Made by a program: the position numbers and the translations under genes. The notes beneath the pieces are model-generated. The model saw nothing but the letters and a program-made list of their open reading frames with translations, was not told the DNA's origin and searched no databases. Positions 6,894 to 15,414 of a stretch of DNA of 64,000 nt are shown piece after piece. Position 1 is the first letter of the stretch. The number at the start of each line of letters is the position of its first letter. Origin of the DNA: Bacteroidaceae bacterium (GTDB lineage Bacteria > Bacteroidota > Bacteroidia > Bacteroidales > Bacteroidaceae); assembly GCA_017555845.1 (NCBI GenBank), contig JAFZFO010000037.1, positions 1-64,000 of the forward strand. The letters run 5' to 3'.

Positions 6894-8198
6894 ATGGCAT
6901 CATTCATTATAGAGGGCGGCCACAAGCTGCACGGCGAGATTACACCACAGGGAGCCAAGAACGAGGTGTTGCAGGAGATATGCGCCACACTGCTTACAAG
7001 CGAGAAGGTAACGATTGAGAACATCCCCGACATTGCCGACGTGAACAACCTCATAAACCAACTCATCAACATGGGTGTTTCGGTAACACGCAACGGCGTG
7101 GGATGCTTCACATTCCAGGCGAACAACATAAACCTCGACTACATTGACAGCGAGGAGTACCTGAGCGGCTGTTCAAGACTGCGCGGTTCGGTGATGTTCA
7201 TCGGTCCATTGCTGGGACGATATGGCAAGGCTACGATGTCGGAGCCCGGTGGTGACAAGATCGGACGCCGCAGACTGGACACACACATCATTGGCCTGCA
7301 GAAGCTGGGCGCAAAATTCTCGTTCGACACAGAGAAGAGAGTATACCGCATGAATGCCGACAGGCTCAAGGGCTGTTCGATGCTGCTTGATGAGGCTTCG
7401 GTAACAGGTACCGCCAACATAATAATGGCTGCAGTGCTTGCCGAGGGTACAACGACAATATACAACGCTGCCTGCGAGCCATACATACAGCAGCTGTGCA
7501 AGATGCTGAACAAGATGGGTGCGAAGATTTCGGGCATCGCAAGCAACCTGATTACCATTGAGGGCGTGAAGGAGCTTGGCGGATGCACACACCGCGCACT
7601 GCCCGACATGATTGAGGTGGGCAGTTTCATTGGTATGGCGGCAATGACACAGAGCGAGCTGACAATAAAGAACGTATCGTTCGAGAATCTTGGAATCATC
7701 CCCGAGAGTTTCCGTCGCCTGGGCATCAAGTTCGAGCAGCGCGGCGATGATATATACATCCCTTCACAGGAGCACTATGAGATTGACTCGTTCATCGACG
7801 GCTCAATCATGAACATCAGCGATGCTCCATGGCCGGGACTTACCCCCGACCTGTTGAGTGTGCTGCTTGTGACTGCCATACAGGCGAAGGGCAGCGTGCT
7901 CATCCACCAGAAGATGTTCGAGAGCCGCCTGTTCTTTGTGGACAAGCTAATTGACATGGGCGCTCAGATTATCCTTTGCGACCCGCACCGTGCTGTGGTA
8001 ATAGGCCACGACCGCCGCTTCACACTCAAGCCACGCGCCATGAGCTCGCCCGACATCAGAGCGGGTATCGCACTGCTCATTGCCGCGATGAGCGCCGACG
8101 GTGTGAGCCGCATTGACAACATTGAGCAGATTGACCGAGGATACCAGAACCTTGAGGAACGACTGAACCAGATTGGCGCGAAGATAACACGTTCATAA
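6894..8198 (+). CDS. murA: UDP-N-acetylglucosamine 1-carboxyvinyltransferase
   Basis: First committed step of peptidoglycan synthesis: adds enolpyruvate from PEP to UDP-GlcNAc. 434 residues with the two-lobed EPSP-synthase fold; the N-terminal GAKNEVL contains the conserved Lys-Asn. The catalytic loop reads PGGDKIGRRRLDTH, with Asp121 where most MurA enzymes have the fosfomycin-reactive Cys. That Cys-to-Asp form is known in naturally fosfomycin-tolerant lineages. Cotranscribed with rimM, M23 and dxr. Confidence 0.95.
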   Translation: MASFIIEGGHKLHGEITPQGAKNEVLQEICATLLTSEKVTIENIPDIADVNNLINQLINMGVSVTRNGVGCFTFQANNINLDYIDSEEYLSGCSRLRGSVMFIGPLLGRYGKATMSEPGGDKIGRRRLDTHIIGLQKLGAKFSFDTEKRVYRMNADRLKGCSMLLDEASVTGTANIIMAAVLAEGTTTIYNAACEPYIQQLCKMLNKMGAKISGIASNLITIEGVKELGGCTHRALPDMIEVGSFIGMAAMTQSELTIKNVSFENLGIIPESFRRLGIKFEQRGDDIYIPSQEHYEIDSFIDGSIMNISDAPWPGLTPDLLSVLLVTAIQAKGSVLIHQKMFESRLFFVDKLIDMGAQIILCDPHRAVVIGHDRRFTLKPRAMSSPDIRAGIALLIAAMSADGVSRIDNIEQIDRGYQNLEERLNQIGAKITRS

Positions 8199-8222
8199 AA
8201 AGACCGTACAAATTTCATTTTT

Positions 8223-8732
8223 ATGCTAAAGAAAGAAGATTTCGTATACTTCGGAAAGTTCCTGAAGCCACACGGCACTAAAGGGGAGATTGGGCTGCAG
8301 GGCGACACATTCGCGCTTGGCGACGGATGTGACTTTGTCGCGTGCGACATTGACGGTATTTTGGTGCCATTCTTCTTTGAGTCGCTGCGCCCAAAGAACG
8401 GCGACACGCTCATTGCAAAGATGGAGCGCATGGAAACAGCCGATGAGGTGCGTTACCTGACAAACCGTGAGGCTTTCATTCCACGCAAATGGGTGGAGGA
8501 GAGCGAGGAGGTGTCATTGGGATACTTCATTGGGTTCACTGCAACAGACAGGACTCTTGGAGAGCTTGGCGAGATAGTGGACATTGATGACAGCACAATA
8601 AACACACTGTTTGTAGTGGAGAAGGACGGCGAGGAGATTCTGATACCTGCACAGGAAGAGCTCATTGCAGACATCGACCACGACGGACAGACTATAATCT
8701 TTGACCTGCCACAAGGACTGGTTTCCCTTTAA
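8223..8732 (+). CDS. rimM: ribosome maturation factor RimM
   Basis: Helps assemble the 30S head. 169 residues with the N-terminal RimM barrel (YFGKFLKPHGTKGEIGLQ) and C-terminal PRC-barrel part (DGEEILIPAQEELI). In most bacteria it sits with rpsP-trmD; here it lies between murA and an M23-type gene. Confidence 0.94.
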   Translation: MLKKEDFVYFGKFLKPHGTKGEIGLQGDTFALGDGCDFVACDIDGILVPFFFESLRPKNGDTLIAKMERMETADEVRYLTNREAFIPRKWVEESEEVSLGYFIGFTATDRTLGELGEIVDIDDSTINTLFVVEKDGEEILIPAQEELIADIDHDGQTIIFDLPQGLVSL

Positions 8733-8749
8733 AACAACAATTCCGAGAT

Positions 8750-9607
8750 ATGAAAAAGAGAGGTTTCGGCAGCAGGCTTCTGCGCAAGTACCGACTGACA
8801 ATACACAACGAGAACAAGCTTGAGAATGTACTTGGATTCTACATATCGCCATTATGGGTGATATTGTCACTTTTCCTTTCGTTCATGCTTGTTGCAGGAA
8901 TGCTTTATCTTATAGTCATGTTCACACCGGTGGGCAGCATGCTCCCAGGATATGTGAACAAGGGAGAGAAGGACAAGATTGTGAGCAACAGCCTGCGCGT
9001 GGACTCGCTGATGCACGAGATTGAGAAGCAGGATGCTTACCTGGCAAACATTCGTGCAATAATGAACGGCGACATAACACTGGACTCACTGAAGAACTCG
9101 CCACAACCGGTATCAAACATGGACTTCTCGGTAGAGACAACCGAACTGGAGGCCGAGTTCGTGAAGAACTGGGAGGAGCGCGAGAGATACAACCTGACAT
9201 CACAGGCTGCCAGCGTTGCGGCATTGCAGGAGCTGAACCTGTTCCGCCCGACAAAAGGCGAGATCATGAGGACATTCGACCCCAGCAACGACCATTACGG
9301 CGTTGACATTGTGGAGGTGCCCGGAGAGAACATTGTAGCCATACACGATGGCGTGGTAGTGTTCAGCGACTACACGGCAAACGACGGCTACACAATTGCA
9401 CTGCAGCACCGCGAGAACCTCATCTCAATATACCGCAACTGCTACCGTCTGCTGAAACAGGTGGGCGACAAGGTATACGGCGGCGAGGTAATAGGAACGC
9501 TGAGCGACGGCTCGGGCGAGGAGAGCGCAAAGAAAAAGAAATTCTTACACTTGGAGCTGTGGCACAGAAGCAAGCCACTCGACCCCAACATCTACATACC
9601 ATTCTAA
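8750..9607 (+). CDS. membrane-anchored M23-like protein, probably catalytically inactive
   Basis: 285 residues: a cytoplasmic basic N-terminus, one TM segment at about 33-58, a coiled-coil-like periplasmic linker, and a C-terminal LytM/M23 domain (166-285). The HxxxD zinc pair is present (His182, Asp186). The second motif HxH reads F265-L-H267, and the catalytic His of the usual YAHL motif is Asn230. Two catalytic histidines therefore appear to be missing. Degenerate LytM proteins such as EnvC/NlpD regulate amidases, and a similar structural or regulatory role is my inference. The operon position between rimM and dxr supports a cell-envelope role. Confidence 0.82.
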   Translation: MKKRGFGSRLLRKYRLTIHNENKLENVLGFYISPLWVILSLFLSFMLVAGMLYLIVMFTPVGSMLPGYVNKGEKDKIVSNSLRVDSLMHEIEKQDAYLANIRAIMNGDITLDSLKNSPQPVSNMDFSVETTELEAEFVKNWEERERYNLTSQAASVAALQELNLFRPTKGEIMRTFDPSNDHYGVDIVEVPGENIVAIHDGVVVFSDYTANDGYTIALQHRENLISIYRNCYRLLKQVGDKVYGGEVIGTLSDGSGEESAKKKKFLHLELWHRSKPLDPNIYIPF

Positions 9608-9621
9608 AACGGCAAGCAACG

Positions 9622-10782
9622 ATGAACGAAGTAAAGAAAAGGACTATTGCCATACTGGGTTCAACAGGTTCTATTGGAACACAGACACTGCAAGTAGTAG
9701 AGGAACACCCCGACAAGTTCGAGGTCTATGCAATAACAGCAAACACACGCGTTGACGAGCTCATTGAGCAGGCACGCAAATTCCTGCCCGAAGCGGTTGT
9801 GATAGCCGACGAGAGCAAATACCCGAAACTGAAAGAGGCGCTTGCCGACCTGCCGATAAAGGTTTACGGCGGCTACGAATCAATATGCCAGATTGTAGAA
9901 TCGAAGCCCATTGACATTGTAGTAACGGCAATGGTGGGATTCTCGGGCCTGCGCCCCACAATCAACGCCATAAAAGCCGGCAAGGCCATTGCTCTTGCCA
10001 ACAAGGAGACGATGGTAGTTGCCGGAGAGCTGATAAACGAGCTGGCAATGAAGTACCAGACTCCTATACTGCCCGTGGACTCGGAGCACTCGGCAATCTT
10101 CCAGTGCCTTGCAGGCGAGATGCACAACAAGGTGGAGAAACTCATCCTCACAGCATCGGGCGGTCCTTTCCGCACATTCACAAAGGAACAGCTTGAGCAT
10201 GTGACACGCCAGCAGGCTCTGAAGCACCCCAACTGGAGCATGGGTGCAAAGATTACCATCGACTCGGCATCAATGATGAACAAGGGTTTTGAGGTAATGG
10301 AGGCGAAGTGGCTGTTCGGTGTGGGCGCCGAGGATATTGAGGTTGTGGTGCACCCGCAATCGGTAATCCATTCAATGGTACAGTTCGGCGATGGTGCTAT
10401 AAAGGCACAGCTTGGCACACCCGACATGCGACTTCCTATCATGTATGCCCTCACCTACCCCGTGCGCTTACCGTCATCGTTCGAGCGCATAGACTGGAAC
10501 ACCTTGAAGGAGCTTACATTCGAGAAACCGAACCTGGAGCTGTTCCCCAACCTGCGCCATGCATACACAGCGTTGGCCGAGGGTGGTAACATCCCTTGCG
10601 TGGTAAACGCAGCAAACGAGATTTGCGTTGCGGCGTTCCTGGAGGAGCGCATAAAGTTCACAGAAATGCCAAAGCTGATTGAACGCGCAATGGAAAAGGC
10701 GACATACATACTGAAGCCCACACTCGACGACTACCTTGAGACAGACAAGGAGATTAGGGCTATGGTAAAAGAGTGGATTTAA
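9622..10782 (+). CDS. dxr: 1-deoxy-D-xylulose-5-phosphate reductoisomerase
   Basis: Converts DXP to MEP with NADPH in the non-mevalonate isoprenoid pathway. 386 residues from the ATG at 9622, with the NADPH motif GSTGSIGTQT, LANKETMVVAG, the metal-binding PVDSEHSAIFQCL and SASMMNKGFE. I rejected a start 63 nt upstream because it lies inside the M23 gene and adds non-family sequence. ispD of the same pathway is elsewhere in the window (18940-19614). Confidence 0.96.
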   Translation: MNEVKKRTIAILGSTGSIGTQTLQVVEEHPDKFEVYAITANTRVDELIEQARKFLPEAVVIADESKYPKLKEALADLPIKVYGGYESICQIVESKPIDIVVTAMVGFSGLRPTINAIKAGKAIALANKETMVVAGELINELAMKYQTPILPVDSEHSAIFQCLAGEMHNKVEKLILTASGGPFRTFTKEQLEHVTRQQALKHPNWSMGAKITIDSASMMNKGFEVMEAKWLFGVGAEDIEVVVHPQSVIHSMVQFGDGAIKAQLGTPDMRLPIMYALTYPVRLPSSFERIDWNTLKELTFEKPNLELFPNLRHAYTALAEGGNIPCVVNAANEICVAAFLEERIKFTEMPKLIERAMEKATYILKPTLDDYLETDKEIRAMVKEWI

Positions 10783-10844
10783 GAAAGGGAAAAGGTTAAA
10801 GCCCGTACCAACGAGTGGGCGGAAATTTATTTACGCACGCAATG

Positions 10845-10943
10845 ACAACGCGGACGAGCGTTGTTTGCGACAACGGGAGCTTTAGCTCCCCAAAGGAGTG
10901 CGACAAAGTCGCCTCAAAGCCGAGGTTCAAGCGCACAAGTGCG
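10845..10943 (+). repeat. row of short hairpins between dxr and rseP
   Basis: Four compact perfect inverted repeats follow each other: ACAACGC/GCGTTGT (10845-10864, 6-nt loop), GGGAGC/GCTCCC (10875-10890, loop TTTA), GCGAC/GTCGC (10900-10912, loop AAA) and CGCAC/GTGCG (10932-10943, loop AA). A weaker CCTC/GAGG pair lies between the last two. None has a proper T-run. They fill most of the gap before rseP and could stabilise or process the operon mRNA. Confidence 0.6.
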
Positions 10944-10952
10944 GTCAAAGGC

Positions 10953-10987
10953 GAAAACTGAAAACTAAAAACTGAAAACTGAAAAAT
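10953..10987 (+). repeat. heptad array, GAAAACT type
   Basis: Five 7-nt units in register (GAAAACT, GAAAACT, AAAAACT, GAAAACT, GAAAAAT) in the sense orientation of dxr, ending 19 nt before rseP. Similar 7-nt arrays occur at 36236-36270 and, on the opposite strand, at 36341-36410. Confidence 0.75.
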
Positions 10988-11006
10988 AAAAAACAAATAA
11001 TAGATT

Positions 11007-12347
11007 ATGGAAATATTTTTGATACGTGCACTGCAGCTCATTCTTGCATTGAGCCTGTTGGTGCTTGTTCATGAGTTCGGTCACTTTCTTTTTGCGAGAA
11101 TATTCAAGGTCCGAGTAGAGAAGTTCTACCTTTTCTTCGACTGGAAATTCTCTCTCTTCAAATGGAAGCCAAAGAACAGCGACACCGAATATGGTATAGG
11201 TTGGGTTCCACTTGGCGGTTATTGCAAGATTGCCGGTATGATTGACGAGTCTATGGACACCGAGCAGATGAAGAAGCCTGCCGAGTCATGGGAATACCGT
11301 TCGAAGCCGGCTTGGCAGCGACTGCTCATCATTGTGGGTGGCGTAATGTTCAACCTTATCCTTGCACTGTTCATCTATTCAATGGTTCTGTTTACCTGGG
11401 GCGACCAGTACATGGACCTGCACAAGATGGAGAACGGTTTTGTCTTCAACGAGAAGGCAAAGGAGATTGGTTTCGAGGATGGCGATATGATTGTGAAGAT
11501 GGACGGAGTGGAGTTCCACGAGTACCATTACAATGATAAGTTGCGTGTGATGGACCTTTACCGCAACATCTGCAATGCCGACACAGTGACAGTGCGCCGT
11601 GGCGGAGAAGAGGTTGCAATAGCAATCCCTGACACTCTGGGCCTGTTGAACATGAACAAGCCTACAATCTTTGCCATGCCAAGAATGTTGCCCGTTGTGG
11701 GAGAAATGGACAGCACAGGCGCCGCAGCGGCTGCCGGCATGCTGGCAAATGACCACATCGTTTCAATTGACGGCAAGAAGATATGCTCATGGAGCGATAT
11801 CACACCTACATTGGAAGGCCTGAAGAAAGAGGGCAGAGCGACATTTGACATTGAGGTAATGCGCGACAGCCTTGTACAGTTGACAGCGACCGTAGATACC
11901 ACATACGTGCTTGGCATTATCCCTGTAGGCAATGACTACAAAACAGAGCATGTGTCATACTCATTCCTTGAGTCATTCCCCGCCGGCGTGAAGTACGGAA
12001 TTGACATGCTCAAGGGCTATGTCGGCGACTTCAAGTATGTATTCACATCAGAAGGTTCAAAGTCTGTGGGCATGTTCGGTTCTATAGGCAGCCTGTTCCC
12101 GGCAATGTGGAACTGGCACGCATTCTGGCTGATGACTGCATTCCTCTCAATCGTGCTTGCATTCATGAACATTCTGCCTATTCCTGCACTCGATGGCGGA
12201 CACGCCGTAATGCTCATTTATGAGCTTATCACAGGCAAGCAGCCAAGCGACAAGTTCATGGAGCGCGCGCAGATGGTGGGAATGTTGCTGCTGTTGGGAC
12301 TTTTCATCCTCGCGACATACAATGACCTGATGAAATTCGTATTCTGA
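11007..12347 (+). CDS. rseP: RseP-type site-2 zinc metalloprotease
   Basis: Intramembrane protease that cleaves anti-sigma factors and remnant signal peptides. 446 residues: an N-terminal TM with HEFGH (His22-His26), a long periplasmic section with two PDZ-like regions, and C-terminal TMs with NILPIPALDGGH, whose Asp is the third zinc ligand. It follows the hairpin/heptad gap after dxr and is separated from the serpin gene by only 2 nt, so the protease and a protease inhibitor are probably cotranscribed. Confidence 0.94.
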   Translation: MEIFLIRALQLILALSLLVLVHEFGHFLFARIFKVRVEKFYLFFDWKFSLFKWKPKNSDTEYGIGWVPLGGYCKIAGMIDESMDTEQMKKPAESWEYRSKPAWQRLLIIVGGVMFNLILALFIYSMVLFTWGDQYMDLHKMENGFVFNEKAKEIGFEDGDMIVKMDGVEFHEYHYNDKLRVMDLYRNICNADTVTVRRGGEEVAIAIPDTLGLLNMNKPTIFAMPRMLPVVGEMDSTGAAAAAGMLANDHIVSIDGKKICSWSDITPTLEGLKKEGRATFDIEVMRDSLVQLTATVDTTYVLGIIPVGNDYKTEHVSYSFLESFPAGVKYGIDMLKGYVGDFKYVFTSEGSKSVGMFGSIGSLFPAMWNWHAFWLMTAFLSIVLAFMNILPIPALDGGHAVMLIYELITGKQPSDKFMERAQMVGMLLLLGLFILATYNDLMKFVF

Positions 12348-12349
12348 AT

Positions 12350-13582
12350 ATGATAAAGAGAGTTTTATACACAGTTGTGGTTGCCGCAATGGCATCATGT
12401 GGCACCACCAGGAACAAGGTTGAGGCTACAGTGCAGGCAGGCGACATTGAGAACAACATGACAAGCGTTGCGGATGTTGAAAACGAAACTGCCGTGAGCA
12501 ACTCCTTTTGGGGTGAGTTGCTGGGCGAGGCATGCCGCGAAATGGACAAGGAGAACATCTGTCTGTCGCCGCTGAGCGCACAGTTTGCAATGTCAATGGT
12601 TGCCAATGGAGCCGAGGGTAAGACAAAGAAGGAGATTCTTGATGCCATGAAGTTGGGCGACAATGCCAACGAGAAGGGCCGCAGACTCCTGGATGACATC
12701 GCAACCAAGACCATATGGAACGAGAATGGCGATGTAAGAATCGCAAACTCTATTTGGATAAAGGATGGCCTTGATGTAAAGCAGGATTTCGTAGACACGA
12801 ACAAGAAGTATTTTGATGCACTTGTTGAAAGTGCCCCTTTCAACCAAGAGACAGTAAAACGTGTCAATGATTGGTGCAACGAGAACACCAACGGCAAAAT
12901 ACCTACAATACTCGACCGCTTGACCGAGAATGACAGGATGCTGCTTATCAACGCGCTCTATCTGAAGGCTGCATGGAGCAAGCCGTTCCAGGAGCGTAAC
13001 ACAACGGATAAGATGTTCACGACAGAGAAGGGCGAAGAGATCAAGGTGCCAATGATGATGATGCGTTCGAACGAGCCGTTCTACAGGGATGATGCTGTTG
13101 CAATGGTATCAAAGAAACTGCAGGGCGGATATACCATGCTGTTTGTGTTGCCAGGCGAAGGTGTGGGATGCGATGAGGCGGCAGAATATCTGGCAAAGGA
13201 TTTTGAAACTTTCCTGAAGGAGATGACAGTGAAGGATGTAAACCTTTCACTCCCCAAGTTCACAACCGATTTCGGCATGAGCCTCAAACCAATTCTCGCG
13301 AACCTTGGTGTCAAGAGAGCATTCGGCAGCAAGGCGCAGTTCGGCGGCATATCAGACGAGGCACTCTTCATCAGCGATGTTGTACAGAAGACATACATCA
13401 ATGTAAATGAAAAGGGTACCGAAGCGGCAGCCGTGACAATTGCCGTTGCCGGCGCACTCTCCATGAGACCGCCAAAGACCGAGGTCATTACATTTGACCG
13501 TCCGTTCATCTATGCTATAATCAAGGATAACAGCAACGAAGTGCTGTTTGCCGGCAAGGTGGGTAATCCTATTGAAAAATAA
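12350..13582 (+). CDS. serpin lipoprotein
   Basis: A serpin-family suicide inhibitor of serine (or cysteine) proteases, 410 residues. It has a lipoprotein signal with Cys17 (AAMASC), so it is probably membrane-anchored. The core is complete: LSPLSAQFAMSMVANGA, the breach/shutter segments and a C-terminal TFDRPFIYAI. The hinge of the reactive loop is small-residue rich (KGTEAAAVTIAVAG), as in inhibitory serpins. By family spacing P1-P1' is Leu370-Ser371, suggesting chymotrypsin- or elastase-like targets. The gene starts 2 nt after rseP. Confidence 0.93.
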   Translation: MIKRVLYTVVVAAMASCGTTRNKVEATVQAGDIENNMTSVADVENETAVSNSFWGELLGEACREMDKENICLSPLSAQFAMSMVANGAEGKTKKEILDAMKLGDNANEKGRRLLDDIATKTIWNENGDVRIANSIWIKDGLDVKQDFVDTNKKYFDALVESAPFNQETVKRVNDWCNENTNGKIPTILDRLTENDRMLLINALYLKAAWSKPFQERNTTDKMFTTEKGEEIKVPMMMMRSNEPFYRDDAVAMVSKKLQGGYTMLFVLPGEGVGCDEAAEYLAKDFETFLKEMTVKDVNLSLPKFTTDFGMSLKPILANLGVKRAFGSKAQFGGISDEALFISDVVQKTYINVNEKGTEAAAVTIAVAGALSMRPPKTEVITFDRPFIYAIIKDNSNEVLFAGKVGNPIEK

Positions 13583-13593
13583 AAAGAACCAAT

Positions 13594-14946
13594 ATGAAAC
13601 GATTTTTAGGAACACTGCTGTTGTTGCTTGTAGTAGCAACAGGCTTTGCAAGACCAAAGTACATTTTCTACTTCATTGGCGATGGTATGGGCCCATCCCA
13701 TGTCCTTGCCACAGAGTTGTACCTGGGCGAGTTGCAGGGCGTGATAGGACGCCCACAGAAACTGGTATTCACACAGTTCCCCGAGAGCGCATTTGTCACA
13801 ACCTTCTCGGCAAGCAACGGAGTGACAGACTCTGCGGCATCGGGCACAGCGCTTTCAACCGGCTACAAGACAAGCAACGGCCGCATTGGCACTGATGCCG
13901 ACGGCAATGACATCTACAGCGTCGCCTTTGATGCCAAGAACGCAGGTATGGCTGTAGGTATTGCAACAACGGTATGCATCAACCACGCTACCCCATCGGC
14001 ATTCTACGCACACAACACTGACCGCAACAACTACAACGAGATTGCACAGTGGATGTTGGAGGCCGACTATGACTTCTACGCAGGTGGCGATGCAAAATGC
14101 AGCACAGCACAGCGTAACGACCTTTACGGCAGAGCCGAGAAACAGGGCTACACAATTGCACGCGGATATGATGACTACAAGGTTAAGGCAAAGAAGGCCG
14201 ATAAGATGATGCTCTACCAGAAGAACATTGCCGAGGAGGTACCTTATGCAATTGACCGCACAAAGGATGACCTGACACTTGCACAGATTACAAAGGCCGG
14301 CATAGATTTCCTTAGCAAGAAGAACAAGAAGGAGGGTTTCTTCATGATGGTAGAGGGTGGCAAGATTGACTATGCATCGCACAGGGATGATGCAGCCACA
14401 ATGATTCACGAAATGCTCGATTTCAACGCTGCCATCGAGGAGGCTTACGAGTTCTACAAGAAGCACAAGGATGAGACTCTCATCATCGTTACAGCCGACC
14501 ACGAGACCGGCGGTATCGTACTTGGCTACACCGGCCAGTACAAGCTCGACCTGAAGGTTCTTGAATCACAGAAGGTCAGCGTTGACAACCTCGTTTCAAT
14601 GCTCGAAAGCCTCAAGGAGACCACATGGGGTAAAGTCGCTGAAATGGTAAAGGAGAATGTGGGAGTTGAGCCACGCGGCAACCACAGTGCCGAGGAGAGC
14701 GTGAACATGAACCACGACCTTGCATACAGAATTGCCTACGATGCAGTCTATGACCTTGACCGCAAGGCGCTCATCTCATGGGCAAGCGGCAACCACTCGG
14801 GCACATTCGTTCCCCTGTTTGCCATTGGAGAGGGAGCCGACAAATTCAATGGTGTCATTGACAACACTGACATTCCGTTGACAATTATGGAGTTCTTAGG
14901 TATTGACAAAAAGCTAAAAGGCCGGTTCTGCGGCAAGAAGGAATAA
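13594..14946 (+). CDS. secreted alkaline phosphatase
   Basis: PhoA-superfamily metalloenzyme releasing phosphate from monoesters, 450 residues with a signal peptide (MKRFLGTLLLLLVVATGFA). The metal ligand Asp30 lies in FIGDGMG, and the nucleophile is Ser80 in VTDSAASGTALSTG. Further metal motifs are MMVEGGKIDYASH, TADHETGG and the C-terminal GNHSGTFVP. Last gene of the rseP-serpin-phosphatase unit, ended by the hairpin at 14964-15000. No PHO-like control is visible; expression is probably read-through from upstream. Confidence 0.93.
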   Translation: MKRFLGTLLLLLVVATGFARPKYIFYFIGDGMGPSHVLATELYLGELQGVIGRPQKLVFTQFPESAFVTTFSASNGVTDSAASGTALSTGYKTSNGRIGTDADGNDIYSVAFDAKNAGMAVGIATTVCINHATPSAFYAHNTDRNNYNEIAQWMLEADYDFYAGGDAKCSTAQRNDLYGRAEKQGYTIARGYDDYKVKAKKADKMMLYQKNIAEEVPYAIDRTKDDLTLAQITKAGIDFLSKKNKKEGFFMMVEGGKIDYASHRDDAATMIHEMLDFNAAIEEAYEFYKKHKDETLIIVTADHETGGIVLGYTGQYKLDLKVLESQKVSVDNLVSMLESLKETTWGKVAEMVKENVGVEPRGNHSAEESVNMNHDLAYRIAYDAVYDLDRKALISWASGNHSGTFVPLFAIGEGADKFNGVIDNTDIPLTIMEFLGIDKKLKGRFCGKKE

Positions 14947-14963
14947 GACAACTGACAGTATAA

Positions 14964-15005
14964 AAAATCGACAGCCCCACATTGTGAGGCTGTCGATTTT
15001 TCTAT
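14964..15005. terminator. bidirectional terminator
   Basis: A 13-bp perfect stem AAAATCGACAGCC / GGCTGTCGATTTT (14964-14976, 14988-15000) with an 11-nt loop and A/T runs on both sides. It serves the alkaline phosphatase gene (plus) and the small secreted-protein gene (minus). Confidence 0.9.
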
Positions 15006-15021
15006 TATATAGATATCTGTA

Positions 15022-15393
15022 TCACTTACGCGAGAACTGCAACGCCTTCTTCTCAATGGATTTCTCGAACTGCTTGACGGCTGCATCGAGTGCCGCCTTG
15101 TATTCCTTCTCCTTCTCGACAGTTATGTTCTCATCGAACACAGAAATCTCGGCAGCATTGTTCTTGGCAAACTCCTTCATGGCCGTTACAAGAGCGGCAT
15201 ACAGCTCTTCAAGTTCCTCTATTGACTCTGCAGCTTCAACCCTCTTTGTATGGTCATTGACCAAGGCTATGAGCTTGTCGAGAATATTGGCGGAAGTGAC
15301 CGAGACGGCATAGCATGCTGCACCATTTTCCGTTGCAGATGCCGTTCCGCATAAGAGGGAGAGGGCTACAACTGCCACCAACAATGTTCTCAT
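15022..15393 (-). CDS. small secreted helical protein, unknown
   Basis: 123 residues from the ATG at 15393 (MRTLLVAVVALSLLCGTASA signal peptide). A TTG 21 nt upstream would add only MFPVIQA-like residues. The mature part is strongly helical and charged (VEAAESIEELEELYAALV, then KEKEYKAALDAAVKQFEKS), probably a two- or three-helix coiled coil. It follows the LysM/M23 peptidase gene within 25 nt, so a periplasmic job connected with it is possible. I recognise no family. Confidence 0.65.
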   Translation of the reverse strand: MRTLLVAVVALSLLCGTASATENGAACYAVSVTSANILDKLIALVNDHTKRVEAAESIEELEELYAALVTAMKEFAKNNAAEISVFDENITVEKEKEYKAALDAAVKQFEKSIEKKALQFSRK

Positions 15394-15414
15394 AGCCTGA
15401 ATCACGGGAAACAA

